64,000 nt of DNA from Acetispira formosa (nom. nud.) (GCA_023525915.1 CP026657.1:1178001-1242000), one strand, 5' to 3'. Shown: positions 17,102-26,699, counted from the first letter of the stretch. The notes: a model not told the origin generated them from the letters alone. A program made the numbers and translations.

Positions 17102-17916
17102 AAGCCGCGCACCTTTCGACCCACCCGGATTACAACCCCGCCGCCCCGGTGCTTCAGCTTAAAAACGTGACCATGCGTTTCGGCGGCGTTACGGCTATCG
17201 ACGGCCTGAACCTGACTGTGCCGCCTAAAAAAATCGTGGGCCTGATTGGCCCCAACGGGGCGGGCAAAACCACGGTCTTCAATGTCATCACCGGTTTCTA
17301 TACCCCCACTGAAGGCGAGGTCATTTTTGAGGAAGCGCCGGTAGTGGGCGTGTCGCCGCAGAAAATCTGCGCCCTGGGCATTGCCCGCACCTTCCAGAAT
17401 ATCCGTCTCTTCGCTCAGGGGACGGTGCTGGACAACGTCATGGTCGGCTGTCATGTGCGGCGCAAATGCCAGTGGTGGATGGCCCCCCTGTGCCTGCCGG
17501 GTTTCTTCCGCGAAGAAAAAGCCATTCGTGAAAAATCCATGGACCTCTTAAATCGCCTGGGGCTGGCCCATCTGGCCAGGGAAAACGCGGCTTCCCTCCC
17601 CTACGGCGCCCAGCGCCGCCTGGAAATAGCCCGGGCCCTGGCCACTGATCCGACTTTCCTTCTGCTGGACGAACCGGCCGCGGGCATGAACCCGCAGGAA
17701 AGCGGTGAGCTTATGCGCTTCATTGAGGAAATCAGGGACGAATTCGACCTGACTATCCTGATGATTGAGCATGACATGAAAGTGGTTATGGGCGTCTGCT
17801 CCCACATCTGGGTGCTGGAATACGGCCGCCTGATTGCCGAGGGCGGGCCGGAAGGCATCCGTTCCAATCCAAAGGTGATAACCGCCTACCTGGGTCAGGA
17901 AGCCGTGGGTAAATGA
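17098..17916 (+). CDS. livG: Branched-chain amino-acid ABC transporter ATPase LivG
   Basis: 272 aa. Walker A GLIGPNGAGKTTVFN, Q-loop in IARTFQNIRLF, a signature of the LivG type (SLPYGAQRRLEIARAL), Walker B LLLDEPAAGMNP, and H-loop IEHDM. The LPYGAQRR signature in place of LSGGQ is normal for LivG. ATGA overlap with livM. The first 17 residues before the ABC fold are an extra polar tail. Confidence 0.93.
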   Translation: MKAAHLSTHPDYNPAAPVLQLKNVTMRFGGVTAIDGLNLTVPPKKIVGLIGPNGAGKTTVFNVITGFYTPTEGEVIFEEAPVVGVSPQKICALGIARTFQNIRLFAQGTVLDNVMVGCHVRRKCQWWMAPLCLPGFFREEKAIREKSMDLLNRLGLAHLARENAASLPYGAQRRLEIARALATDPTFLLLDEPAAGMNPQESGELMRFIEEIRDEFDLTILMIEHDMKVVMGVCSHIWVLEYGRLIAEGGPEGIRSNPKVITAYLGQEAVGK

Positions 17917-17933
17917 GCGAAGGGATATAAATA

Positions 17934-18656
17934 ATGCTTGAATTGAAAGATATGCATGTCCGCTATGGCGGCATTCACGCGGTTCAGGGCGTGAACATCA
18001 AAGTCAACCGGGGCGACATCGTCACCCTGATCGGGGCCAACGGCGCGGGCAAAAGCAGCACCGTAAGGGCCATTGCCGGGCTGGTGAAAGGCGTCACCGG
18101 CCAGATAATGTACACCGGGAACGACGGCCGGACCGTCAATCTCACCGGCTCCCAGCCGGAGAATGTGGTCAGGCGGGGCATTGCTCTTAGCCCGGAAGGC
18201 CGCCGGATTCTGCCGCACCTGACGGTTTCCGAAAATCTCGATCTGGGTGCTTACAGCCGCAGTGACAAGCCGGAGATTGAAAAAGACAAGGAATGGGTTT
18301 ACAGCCTATTCCCGCGCCTGAAGGAGCGCCACTGGCAGAAGGGCGGAACCCTTTCGGGCGGGGAGCAGCAGATGCTGGCCGTGGGCCGGGCCCTGATGAG
18401 CCGCCCTGACCTTCTGATGCTGGATGAGCCATCCCTGGGGCTGGCCCCGATTCTGGTGCAGGAAATTTTTGAGATAATCAAACGCCTCAACCAGGAGGAC
18501 AAAAAAACCATCCTTCTAATCGAGCAGAACGCCTATGCGGCTCTCTCAATCGCCCATCAGGCTTACATTCTGGAAGTTGGTTCGATAGTGCTGGAGGGGC
18601 CGGGCAAAGAACTTATGCACGATCCCAAGGTCAAGGAAGCTTATCTCGGCGGCTAG
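17934..18656 (+). CDS. livF: Branched-chain amino-acid ABC transporter ATPase LivF
   Basis: 240 aa. Walker A LIGANGAGKSSTVRA, GIALSPEGRRILPHLTVSENL (the LivF-specific stretch), ABC signature LSGGEQQMLAVGRAL, Walker B LLMLDEPSLGLAP, and IEQNAYAALSIA. It closes the operon. 36 bp after its stop begins a family-B hairpin. Confidence 0.93.
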   Translation: MLELKDMHVRYGGIHAVQGVNIKVNRGDIVTLIGANGAGKSSTVRAIAGLVKGVTGQIMYTGNDGRTVNLTGSQPENVVRRGIALSPEGRRILPHLTVSENLDLGAYSRSDKPEIEKDKEWVYSLFPRLKERHWQKGGTLSGGEQQMLAVGRALMSRPDLLMLDEPSLGLAPILVQEIFEIIKRLNQEDKKTILLIEQNAYAALSIAHQAYILEVGSIVLEGPGKELMHDPKVKEAYLGG

Positions 18657-18691
18657 TACACAGTCAAGATTGAATTTTTGGAAAAGCGGGG

Positions 18692-18780
18692 GACCGCCGC
18701 CGGGAGAAATGTTTTTGCCCGGCTCCGGTGACTCGCGACTCCCGGAACCGGAGCCGGGCAAAAACATTTCTCCCGGCGGC
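18692..18780 (+). repeat. Family-B long hairpin, copy 4, 3' of livF
   Basis: Hairpin with arms GCCGCCGGGAGAAATG... and complement. The loop differs from the others (GTGACTCGCGACTCCC). It starts 36 bp after livF stops and could form the 3' end structure of the liv mRNA. Confidence 0.85.
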
Positions 18781-18828
18781 TACATGGTCGGCTTCCCCCG
18801 GCCTGGAAAGTATGCATAGCTGATGTGG

Positions 18829-18909
18829 GAGCCGGGGATTGTTTTTGTCCCGGCTCCGTGACTAAAGACCCCCTTCACCTCGACGGGACAAAAACAATCC
18901 CCGGCTTCC
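18829..18909 (+). repeat. Family-B' hairpin, copy 2
   Basis: Arms GAGCCGGGGATTGTTTTTGTC and complement, with a longer loop (CTCCGTGACTAAAGACCCCCTTCACCTC read in part). Orientation is opposite to the copy at 12494-12580. Again it lies about 50 bp from a family-B copy. Confidence 0.75.
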
Positions 18910-18946
18910 AGCGAGTCTATGCGCCTCTGAAATTACAACATTGACC

Positions 18947-19090
18947 AGAAGTCATTTCATAAATATCTTTTTGCTCCCTGGCGTCGTTGCGAGAGTCTTT
19001 TTAATGCTCGAAATATGTTGTATAGTCCTACGCTTAAAACGCCTTTGCGCCTAGCCGGGAAACAAAAATCTTATTTATGAAATGACTTCT
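18947..19090 (+). repeat. Element E, short copy (144 bp, inverted ends)
   Basis: AGAAGTCATTTCATAAATA at the left and TATTTATGAAATGACTTCT at the right form near-perfect 17-19 bp terminal inverted repeats. The interior matches the inverted interior of 5244-5454. No reading frame. MITE-like. Confidence 0.75.
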
Positions 19091-19115
19091 ACATACTAAT
19101 ACGAAGCGGCACAGG

Positions 19116-19352
19116 TTATGACGGCGGGGCCTCTTCACCCTTGGCCGCGTCCCGCGCCGCTTTTTGCTCGACTTTCCTGGTGACCAGTAGGCCAACTATA
19201 AAATAGGTCACGACTCCGCACAGAATGGCCCAGTTCAGGCCGATCATGCCTTTGAGTCCAAAAATCGCCCCAAAGGCCGATACCGTGGCCACGAACTGAC
19301 ACAGCCGTTCTCTATCGCGTTCCGGGCCTTTTTTGAACAGGCTTATTTTCAC
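19116..19352 (-). CDS. Small two-helix membrane protein
   Basis: 78 aa from GTG 19352, which has a good SD (GGAAGGAAGGG) just upstream. An ATG at 19388 in frame would overlap the divergent neighbour and has no SD. Two hydrophobic segments (about LCQFVATVSAFGAIFGL and WAILCGVVTYFIVGLLV) lie between a basic N-terminus and a charged Ala/Lys/Glu tail. I do not recognise a family. It may work with the divergent membrane gene at 19376. Confidence 0.5.
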   Translation of the reverse strand: MKISLFKKGPERDRERLCQFVATVSAFGAIFGLKGMIGLNWAILCGVVTYFIVGLLVTRKVEQKAARDAAKGEEAPPS

Positions 19353-19375
19353 AAGGCCCTTCCTTCCGAAATTGT

Positions 19376-19870
19376 ATGGGCAATGCATTTATGACAGTTG
19401 AGAGCGCAAAACCCCCGGCAATGGAATCATCGGCACTTGATGAATTAATGGCCGCCTGCGTCGGCCCCGCCTATAATCGTTATCAAAAACGTTTTCAGCT
19501 TATGAACAGTAAGGGGTTTCGTCCCGGCCTGGCTTGGGCCGCCCTTCCCTACCCCCCGGTTTGGCTGCTTTACCGCAAAATGTATCACCAGATATTAATC
19601 TATGTCCTGGCCAGCACAGCCATGATAATTCCGCTGCCGTTTTATGATACGGTTTTCGCTTTATTTGTCATCCATATAATTTATTGTCTGTCAGGCCACT
19701 GGCTTTATTGGCGCTCCGTGAAAAGGCGAATCCAGCGGGCCTTGCGGCATTTCCCAGAAACCGGAGAGGCCCGTGGCTTCCTGAAAGGTTCCGGCGGAAC
19801 CCATCCCCTACTGGCCGCACTCCTGGCCGCCGCGACAGCGGCCCGCGTTCTTATGTCGCTGGCGGCCTAG
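19376..19870 (+). CDS. DUF2628-like small membrane protein
   Basis: 164 aa (or 159 aa from ATG 19391). A polar N-terminal 40 residues precede a block rich in aromatic residues, RPGLAWAALPYPPVWLLYRKMYHQILIYVLAS, then two or three helices. The 'W.A...P..WLLYRKMY' pattern resembles DUF2628 inner-membrane proteins of unknown role. Its start lies 23 bp from the divergent gene's GTG. Function not known. Confidence 0.55.
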   Translation: MGNAFMTVESAKPPAMESSALDELMAACVGPAYNRYQKRFQLMNSKGFRPGLAWAALPYPPVWLLYRKMYHQILIYVLASTAMIIPLPFYDTVFALFVIHIIYCLSGHWLYWRSVKRRIQRALRHFPETGEARGFLKGSGGTHPLLAALLAAATAARVLMSLAA

Positions 19871-19877
19871 CCGCCGC

Positions 19878-21755
19878 TCATCGGCCGCCGGGAGATGGCG
19901 GCGAATCCTGACGGGCCTCATTATTCAAACGATTAGCTTCCGCCTGGGTATAAACCATTATGCTGAGATCATTGACCGTATCCAGAAGCTCCTCGGACTG
20001 ATCGGCCAGCTCTGAGGATACGTTGGCCGCCTGATTGGAAGCGCTGAGGTTGTTCTTGGTGACCTGGTCCATTTCCGACATGGAGCCGTTAATCTGGCCA
20101 ATCCCCTGGGTCTGCTCGCGGGAGGCTTCGGCCACCTCCGCCAGAAGAGTGCCGACCTTGCCCACGCCGTCACCCACCCGATTAAAGCTTACTCCGGTTT
20201 TACGCACCAGCTCGGCGCCTGAACTGATGTTCTTGATGGTGTCGTCGATAAGCTCGGCCGTGCGCCGGGATGACTCGGCTGAACGTATGGCCAGATTACG
20301 AACCTCATCAGCCACCACTGCGAAACCCGCTCCGGCGTCCCCGGCCCTGGCCGCTTCCACCGCCGCGTTCAGAGCCAGAAGGTTCGTCTGGAACGCGATA
20401 TCGTCGATCGTTTTGATTATTTCACTAATGGCCTGGCCGGAACTGGAAATCCCGTCCATAGCCGTGATCAGGTCGGTCATATAGCCGTTGGCCGAAGTGA
20501 TGTCGCCCTCCGCTTCATGCATCAGTTTATCAGCCTGGGCCGCGTTTTGGGAATTGCGCGCGGTCATGGCCGACAGTTCCTCCAGGGCGGCGGTGATGGT
20601 TTGAAGACTGGCCACATTGTCGCCCGCCCCACGGGAGAGAGTGCCGGCCGCACCGGCCAGGATGACGGCGTTCCGCTCCACATGCCCGGCCCCGGACAGA
20701 ATTCGCCCGATGGCTCCCTTGATGGAAGAAGTGATGCCCCGGCTGATGAAAAAAGCGCCGCAAAGACCGATGACCAGGGTCAGACCCAATCCGCTGAAAG
20801 AGGCGGTTAAAGCGGTGCTGACGTCGCGCCGGGTCTGCTCGGCCCCGGCCGTGCTGGTTTCATCGGCGGCGTTGGCCAGGGTGCGGAGGTGGCCGCTGAT
20901 GATCAGCATAAGTTCCTGGCTGCGGGCGTCGTTGGCGTCGCGCTGTTCCCAGGTGGCGATGAAACGATTCATGGCTTCTTCAATGGCCGGATATTTTTCC
21001 CGGAAAGCCTGGCCGGCAGCCCGGGTCTCGGCAGAGAGATCGCTTTCCGCCAGAAGCAGCTCAACTCCACGGGCTGAAGCCAAGATCAATTCAGTGGCTT
21101 CTCTGATCTTGACCAGACTTCTTTCCGCCTGACCCTGCCAGAAAGTCAGATTGGCGGCCTCATAATTGTCCCACATTTCGTTGGAGCCGTAGGTATAGCG
21201 CTCCAACCGGTCTTTGGACTCCTTTTCGCCCAGCCCGTAATTAAGGGCCAGCGCTTCCTGAATCATATCGTAAAACGGATAGAGATCGTTGGCATAAACC
21301 TCGTCACGAACGGCGGTGAAATCGGCTCTGGCCGTCTGAAGCTCTGTCAGGTTCTTTTCCATGCCGTCGGTCAGAGCGTGGACTTCGTCCGCCTGCCGCT
21401 TGATGGAATCCAGGCGTTCAACCATTTCCCGCCGGTTGGCGGCCGAGTATTTTTTAAGATTGTCTTCTATCGTTTTCAGCCGCTTGTCGGCTTCCGGCAG
21501 AAATGAGCGGGCAGCCGCCAGGTGTGATGAGTCTTCCGTCAGGCTGTAGCTTCGCAATTCCATGAACATGTTCAAAAGGTTCCGCTCCAGTTCATTGGAA
21601 TCCCCAGACAGTGGCAGGGCTTCTCCGCTGAGAACCTGGGCGTTTTTGTTAATTGAAAACAAAAGCAGAGTCAGAAATCCCACCAGACACATTAAAATGA
21701 CGATTAGAACCCCATAACCCAACGTGACTTTCGCCCCGATTCTCAACCCCCCCAT
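19878..21755 (-). CDS. Methyl-accepting chemotaxis protein
   Basis: 625 aa from ATG 21755, chosen for its AAGGAG nine bases upstream; ATG 21761 and an upstream frame to 21815 are less well placed. TM1 is about residues 10-35, a helical periplasmic sensor about 36-320, TM2 about 325-350, then the cytoplasmic signalling coiled coil. The hairpin tip reads [25 protein letters not shown], nearly invariant in MCPs, with [18 protein letters not shown] after it. No C-terminal NWETF-type CheR tether is seen. Signal unknown. The presence of an MCP, and of a YjfB-like protein at 43.6 kb, suggests a motile cell. Confidence 0.93.
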   Translation of the reverse strand: MGGLRIGAKVTLGYGVLIVILMCLVGFLTLLLFSINKNAQVLSGEALPLSGDSNELERNLLNMFMELRSYSLTEDSSHLAAARSFLPEADKRLKTIEDNLKKYSAANRREMVERLDSIKRQADEVHALTDGMEKNLTELQTARADFTAVRDEVYANDLYPFYDMIQEALALNYGLGEKESKDRLERYTYGSNEMWDNYEAANLTFWQGQAERSLVKIREATELILASARGVELLLAESDLSAETRAAGQAFREKYPAIEEAMNRFIATWEQRDANDARSQELMLIISGHLRTLANAADETSTAGAEQTRRDVSTALTASFSGLGLTLVIGLCGAFFISRGITSSIKGAIGRILSGAGHVERNAVILAGAAGTLSRGAGDNVASLQTITAALEELSAMTARNSQNAAQADKLMHEAEGDITSANGYMTDLITAMDGISSSGQAISEIIKTIDDIAFQTNLLALNAAVEAARAGDAGAGFAVVADEVRNLAIRSAESSRRTAELIDDTIKNISSGAELVRKTGVSFNRVGDGVGKVGTLLAEVAEASREQTQGIGQINGSMSEMDQVTKNNLSASNQAANVSSELADQSEELLDTVNDLSIMVYTQAEANRLNNEARQDSPPSPGGR

Positions 21756-21950
21756 AAACATACACTCCTTAGTTAATTTTTTGCGCCGTTCCCCTGGAGC
21801 GTTGACATTTAGCACACAGCCCCAACGGAAATTCGCTGATTTATGGCAATAACCAAATAACAGCGCGTTTCCGCAAAGGTCGACATTAATTTTTAGTATA
21901 AATTTGTATCCAACTTATCTGAAGTATAGCATACCAGCGACTTTTCCGGT

Positions 21951-21983
21951 AAAAAAATAAACCGCGACCTTATGGGTCGCGGT
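21951..21983 (-). terminator. Intrinsic terminator downstream of hydABC
   Basis: On the minus strand, ACCGCGACC, 5-nt loop, GGTCGCGGT, then TTATTTTTTT. It lies about 200 bp after hydA. The reverse strand has a weaker T-tract. Nothing else is seen in 21756-22184. Confidence 0.75.
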
Positions 21984-22184
21984 TCATTCTTCTCACACAG
22001 GCGGAGTTTCCAGTGTTCTGAGAATCTTTTACCGGGGGTTAACTTTCCGTTCCGGCTGATGTCGCCGCACAGCGTCAACTGCCCCTCATATCAAGCGTAT
22101 CATCCCTTTTGGGTTTCTGGTCCGACAGACGGCCGAATGCCTCTTCCACCCGCATCAGCCGTCAGTCAGGCCTACTTCCCTATC

Positions 22185-23966
22185 CTACCTTCTCTTGCTG
22201 GTGGTTACATGCGGCACATACCAGTGGTGTTTGCCCTGCGTGCTGTAATGGGTATGCAAGAGTTTGTGGGATTTTTCACCCAGCGGCTCGCCCAAATATT
22301 TCTCATACAGGGCCTGAACTTCCGGGTTCTTGTGCGACTTGCGGATGGGCATGTCGCGGTCCACCCGGTAAAGGGCTTCCATGCGTTTGCGTTTGGTTTC
22401 GCTGGTGGCATAGGGCTGGCCGCCGCCGCCCACGCAGCCGCCGGGGCAGGACATGATTTCGATGAAGTGTGCGTCGCACTCACCCCGGCGGATGGAGTTC
22501 ATCACCCGGCGGGCATTCTTCAGGCCGTTGGCCACCATGATTTTCACCTCGGTGCCGCCGACCATCACGCTGCTCTTCTTGATGCCCTGATGGCCGCGCA
22601 CGTCTTCGAAATCGACCGAATCCAGCTCTTCGCCGGTGACGACTTCATAGACAGTGCGGAGAGCCGCTTCCATCACGCCGCCGGAGGTGCCAAAAATGGC
22701 CGCCGCGCCGGTGGACTGACCCATAATGTTGTCGTATTCGCTTTCCGGCAGATTGGGGAAATCAATGCCGGCGATTTTGATCATGCGGGCCAGTTCGCGG
22801 GTGGTCAGGACCACATCCACATCGCGATAGCCGCTGGAATTCATTTCCGGGCGTTCGCTTTCGAACTTTTTGGCCGTGCAGGGCATGATCGAGACAACAG
22901 TCACCTTGGCCGGGTCTACGCCGTAGGCGCTGGGATAATAACTCTTGGCCAAGGCTCCGAACATCTGCTGCGGCGACTTGCAGGTCGACAGGTGCGGCAG
23001 AAGATCGGGGTAGAAAACTTCCACAAAGTTGATCCAGCCGGGTGAGCAGCTGGTGATCATGGGGAGGCGGCCCTTGTTGTTCAGGCGGTCCAGGAACTCG
23101 TGGCCCTCTTCCATGATGGTGACGTCGGCTGAGAAATCGGTGTCGAAAACCTTATCGAAGCCGAGACGCTTCAAAGCCGTGACCATCTTGCCGGTGGTGA
23201 CGGAGCCGTGAGGCATGCCAAACTCTTCGCCAATGGCCACACGCACGGCCGGGGCGGTCTGCACCACCACATGGCGTTCTTTGTCGCCCAGAGCTTCAAA
23301 AACTTTGTCGGTCTGGTCGTTTTCGTAGATAGCCCCCACCGGGCAGACGGACGAGCACTGCCCGCAATAGACGCACAGGCCCTCGATCAGGGGCTTATCG
23401 TAGGGAGTGGTGATCTCATAGTCGACACTGCGGCTGGAAGTATTGATAGCCCGGACGGTCTGCACTTCCTGGCACATGGTGACGCAGCGGCCGCATTTGA
23501 CGCACTTGGACATATCGCGAACCAGGGTATCGGTGTCCACCACGATATCAAAGTGGCGGGCCTCGACCGGGAAGCCCGGGCGATAGATACCAAACTGGTG
23601 GGCCAGTTCCTGGAGTTCACAGGTCTGGTTGCGGATACAGGCCAGGCAGTCCTGGGGATGCTCGGCCAGAATCATTTCCAGAATCATCCGCCGGATGCCG
23701 CGCAGGCGGGCGTTGTCGGTCACCACGTTCACGCCTTCCCAGACATCGTTGGCGCAGGCGGCTTTCAGCTTCTTGCCGCCATCGCATTCCACCACGCACA
23801 GGCGGCAGACGGCCCGCACCTGAAGATCGGGATGGTGGCAGAGAACTGGAATTTTAACATTCACTTTCCTGGCGGCTTCCAGGATGGAAGTGCCCTCGGG
23901 CACGGTGACCGGAATGCCGTCTATGGTCAGGTTGACGCTTTTATTCGGATCGGGGATATGGCTCAT
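22185..23966 (-). CDS. hydA: NAD(H)-linked [FeFe] hydrogenase, catalytic subunit
   Basis: 593 aa. From the N-terminus: a [2Fe-2S] domain with Cys43, Cys54, Cys57 and Cys71; the NuoG-type His-ligated cluster region (HPQDCLACIRNQTC); two [4Fe-4S] motifs CVKCGRCVTMC and CVYCGQCSSVCP; and the H-cluster domain with all three signatures, TSCSPGW, MPCTAKKFE and EIMSCPGGCVGGGGQP. The C-terminal ~50 residues (NPEVQALYEKYLGEPLGEKSHKLLH) are the small-subunit-like tail. The enzyme makes or uses H2 in the cytoplasm. hydB lies 14 bp upstream and hydC overlaps hydB, so hydCBA form one operon. Confidence 0.95.
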   Translation of the reverse strand: MSHIPDPNKSVNLTIDGIPVTVPEGTSILEAARKVNVKIPVLCHHPDLQVRAVCRLCVVECDGGKKLKAACANDVWEGVNVVTDNARLRGIRRMILEMILAEHPQDCLACIRNQTCELQELAHQFGIYRPGFPVEARHFDIVVDTDTLVRDMSKCVKCGRCVTMCQEVQTVRAINTSSRSVDYEITTPYDKPLIEGLCVYCGQCSSVCPVGAIYENDQTDKVFEALGDKERHVVVQTAPAVRVAIGEEFGMPHGSVTTGKMVTALKRLGFDKVFDTDFSADVTIMEEGHEFLDRLNNKGRLPMITSCSPGWINFVEVFYPDLLPHLSTCKSPQQMFGALAKSYYPSAYGVDPAKVTVVSIMPCTAKKFESERPEMNSSGYRDVDVVLTTRELARMIKIAGIDFPNLPESEYDNIMGQSTGAAAIFGTSGGVMEAALRTVYEVVTGEELDSVDFEDVRGHQGIKKSSVMVGGTEVKIMVANGLKNARRVMNSIRRGECDAHFIEIMSCPGGCVGGGGQPYATSETKRKRMEALYRVDRDMPIRKSHKNPEVQALYEKYLGEPLGEKSHKLLHTHYSTQGKHHWYVPHVTTSKRR

Positions 23967-23980
23967 CTGGTCACCTCATT

Positions 23981-25264
23981 TCAGGCCGCGGCATGGCCGA
24001 GAGCCTGGGGCTTGGCATTTATTTCAAATTCGTCCTTGAAAATCTTCCAGGCCGTGTTCAGGGCCACGGCGGCCGACTGGCCCAGACCACAGAACGAGGC
24101 GGAGATCATGGTATCGACCAGACGCCGCAGCATGTTCAGATCATCAGGCTCCGGCGCGCCCGGGGTGGCCAGACGGCAGAGAATCTTGTAAATCTGCTTG
24201 TTGCCCTCCCGGCAGGGGACGCACTTGCCGCAGGATTCATGGAGGAAGAATTCCGTTACGCCTTTGAGGTATTCCAGAATGGAAACGTCTTCGTTCATCA
24301 CCACCACCGCGCCGGAACCCACGCTCAGGCCGTTGGATGAAAGGCCTTTGTAGGTATAAGGGGTGTCCAGCTGGTCGGGGCCGCCAATGGGGCCGCTCTG
24401 GCCGCCAAGGTGGAAAAACTTGAGCCGCTTGCCGTTCGGTATGCCGTTGCCCAGTTCGGGATCGTAAATCAGTTCCCGCAAGGTCAGGCCCAGGGGCACT
24501 TCATAGGTGCTCCGGTTATTGACGTGGCCGGAGAGGCAGACCAGCTTGGTGCCGCCGCTGTCGGGCGTGCCGTATTCGCAGTAAGTGGAGCCGCCGCCCT
24601 CGACAATGGCCGGGATGCTGGCGAAAGATTCCACGTTGTTGACCAGGGTCGGCTGGAGGAACAGGCCCACTTCAGCCAGGTGAGGCGGCTTGATGCGGGG
24701 TCGGCCGACCTTGCCTTCAGTGGAGTTCAAAAGGGCCGAGTTTTCGCCGCAGACATAAGCGCCCGCGCCGGAAATCACATGGATATCAAAATCAAAGCCC
24801 CGGCCGAGAATGTTCTTGCCCAGAAAGCCCGCGCCTTTGGCGTGCATGATGGCTTCTTTAAGCACCCGCTGGATTTTGCGGTATTCGCCGCGAACATAGA
24901 TATAGCCGGCCTTGGCCCCGAAGACATAACCGGCGATGGTGATGCCCTCGATAACGCGTAAGGGGAGTTTCCCCATAAGAAGTTTGTCTTTAAAGGTGCC
25001 CGGCTCGCCTTCATCGGCGTTGCAGACGATATATTTGGGAAAAATATCAATGTGGAGCAGGTGTTCCCATTTCTTGCCCGCCGGATAGGCCGCGCCGCCG
25101 CGACCCAGGAGCTGGGATTTCTTGACCTCGCCTATAATTTCTTCCGGGGTCATGGTCACGGCTTTTTTCAGGCCGTTGTAGCCCCCCACGTTCATGTAAT
25201 CTTCCACCTCGGTCGGGCGGATGGAGCCGGCGCCTTCAGTTATAAGAGTTTTCAGTTTTGACAT
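23981..25264 (-). CDS. hydB: NADH-binding flavoprotein subunit of [FeFe] hydrogenase
   Basis: 427 aa, NuoF-like. Sites seen: GRGGAAYPAGKKW (FMN/NADH glycine-rich loop), YIVCNADEGEPGTFKD, AGAYVCGENSALLNS, and the [4Fe-4S] motif SCGKCVPCREG with CGLGQ further on. It begins directly at the FMN domain and stops after the NuoF core. It therefore lacks the N-terminal thioredoxin-like [2Fe-2S] domain and the C-terminal two-ferredoxin tail of bifurcating HydB (about 600 aa). The CODH-linked paralogue at 58986 has both. This short form resembles non-bifurcating NADH-dependent hydrogenases (inference). It overlaps hydC by 13 bp. Confidence 0.93.
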   Translation of the reverse strand: MSKLKTLITEGAGSIRPTEVEDYMNVGGYNGLKKAVTMTPEEIIGEVKKSQLLGRGGAAYPAGKKWEHLLHIDIFPKYIVCNADEGEPGTFKDKLLMGKLPLRVIEGITIAGYVFGAKAGYIYVRGEYRKIQRVLKEAIMHAKGAGFLGKNILGRGFDFDIHVISGAGAYVCGENSALLNSTEGKVGRPRIKPPHLAEVGLFLQPTLVNNVESFASIPAIVEGGGSTYCEYGTPDSGGTKLVCLSGHVNNRSTYEVPLGLTLRELIYDPELGNGIPNGKRLKFFHLGGQSGPIGGPDQLDTPYTYKGLSSNGLSVGSGAVVVMNEDVSILEYLKGVTEFFLHESCGKCVPCREGNKQIYKILCRLATPGAPEPDDLNMLRRLVDTMISASFCGLGQSAAVALNTAWKIFKDEFEINAKPQALGHAAA

Positions 25265-25767
25265 GCCAGGGCCTCCCTAAAGCTGGGCAAACCTTCCCGG
25301 TAGCTTCTGACCAGGGTGTTCACTTTTTCCAAAGTCAAATCGCCATACACTTCATCGCCGATCTTGGCTACCGGGCCAACATCACAGGCCCCCACACAGC
25401 AGGTGCGCGACAGTGTGAACTTTTTATCCAGAGTGGTTTCGCCCATTTTAATGCCCAGCACTTTTTCAAACCAGCTCACCACCTCTTCGGCTTCAGTAAA
25501 GTGGCAGGGGGTGCTGCGGCAGATTTCTATGACATATTCACCTCTGGGCTTGGTGCTGAACATGGCATAAAATGTAAGGATGTCATAAATTTTGGATAGC
25601 GGCACGTCGAGTACGCGCGCGGCCAGGGCCGCCCACTTCTCATCGACGTAATTGCTGCCCGAGGCTTCCTGAATGTCCAGAAGCACGGCAATGAGCTGCT
25701 GAGGATCATTGTTGTACTTCTCCATGATTTTCAAAACTTGGCCTTCAGTCATTGGCGCTTGTTGCAT
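25252..25767 (-). CDS. hydC: NuoE-like [2Fe-2S] subunit of [FeFe] hydrogenase
   Basis: 171 aa. Thioredoxin-like ferredoxin domain with the four ligands in EICRSTPCHFTEA and CCVGACDVGPVAKIGD. The N-terminal helical part (KYNNDPQQLIAVLLDIQEASG, LSKIYDILTFYAMFSTKPRG) is typical of NuoE/HoxE/HydC. It starts the operon. A GAGGG lies about 8 bp before ATG 25767. It passes electrons between HydB and the rest of the complex. Confidence 0.93.
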   Translation of the reverse strand: MQQAPMTEGQVLKIMEKYNNDPQQLIAVLLDIQEASGSNYVDEKWAALAARVLDVPLSKIYDILTFYAMFSTKPRGEYVIEICRSTPCHFTEAEEVVSWFEKVLGIKMGETTLDKKFTLSRTCCVGACDVGPVAKIGDEVYGDLTLEKVNTLVRSYREGLPSFREALACQN

Positions 25768-26207
25768 ACTTTAACCCTCACCGTTAATGAGTGACTTTGG
25801 TCCTGAGACAGGCACAGCCATAGGCCCCAATCCGGGCACGGCAAAACCGAAGACGCGAACCGGAGGTCAACGCCGAATACGATTTACCATCAACTGATCA
25901 GCACAATGAAAGCTGTGAGGTCTCAAGTACGGTCAATAACATGGATAATTTTATGAATGAAACAACTGTAGCACCAAGCCTCAATGATGTCAATCATTTT
26001 TTACCAAGATGACTGAAATGGTGGGGTTGATGGTTGTCATTAATGACAAGATTAAAAAAATTTGTTAAATTTCAAATATTAATTTCAATAAAACAATATT
26101 ACATAAAGAATCAATAAAATATAAAATGATTTTTTCTCGCATAAATGATAAAATATATTGCCTTACAAGATTAAATACACTTCAAAAACAAATCTAAGGA
26201 GGAAACA
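25768..26207. other. AT-rich divergent intergenic region between hydC and the LEA-like gene
   Basis: 440 bp without a gene. The part from about 26030 to 26200 is strongly AT-rich (runs such as TTAAATTTCAAATATTAATTTCAATAAAAC), unlike the flanks. The region must hold the promoters of hydCBA (minus) and the LEA-like gene (plus); I cannot place a clear -35/-10 pair for either. Confidence 0.4.
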
Positions 26208-26699
26208 ATGGCTGATTATCATGCTCCCGAAAAGCGTCCGAACGAGTTGACCAGAGAAACCGACGCAATGACGCATCAATCCCAGCCCGTCACCAACCTT
26301 GAGGAGGCGGAGAAAGCCAGCAACACAGCCTGGCATCAGAGCCATCAGGCAGTGACGCTTGACCCCAACGGCCATCTGCATGAACCAGCCAACCGGACCA
26401 TAGGCGACAAGGCCAAAGAAGCCATGGAAGCCACCGGGCAGGAGGCCAGGGAAAAAGGCCATGAGGCTTCGCGCGCCATATCCAGAGCGGCTGACGAAAC
26501 AGGGCAATGGCTGGAAGAGAAAGGCCAGGACACCAAAGAGGCATTCGTCAAAGCCAAAACCGCCGCCGGGCACCAGATGGACAAGGTGAAAGACGAATTT
26601 GAAAAGCAATCTTCAAAACTGAAGGAATGGACGGCTGAAAAAGCGGAAAAAGTAAAACAGTGGGCTGAAAAAGACAAAAACAAAGACCATCTGGGCTAG
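26208..26699 (+). CDS. LEA-like hydrophilic helical protein
   Basis: 163 aa, very rich in Lys, Glu, Ala and Gln, without hydrophobic segments or cysteine. From about residue 60 it carries loose 11-residue-type amphipathic repeats (KAKEAMEATGQEAREKGHEA, KTAAGHQMDKVKDEFEKQ, TAEKAEKVKQWAEK), as in late-embryogenesis-abundant and other stress or desiccation proteins. A very strong SD (TAAGGAGGAAACA) suggests high expression. No named family can be assigned; a role as a soluble protectant is inference. Single gene behind an AT-rich promoter region. Confidence 0.6.
   Translation: MADYHAPEKRPNELTRETDAMTHQSQPVTNLEEAEKASNTAWHQSHQAVTLDPNGHLHEPANRTIGDKAKEAMEATGQEAREKGHEASRAISRAADETGQWLEEKGQDTKEAFVKAKTAAGHQMDKVKDEFEKQSSKLKEWTAEKAEKVKQWAEKDKNKDHLG

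Noticed and set aside
19353..19388. ATG 19388 as start of the small minus-strand membrane protein
   Set aside because: It would overlap the divergent gene's start and has no SD, whereas GTG 19352 has one.
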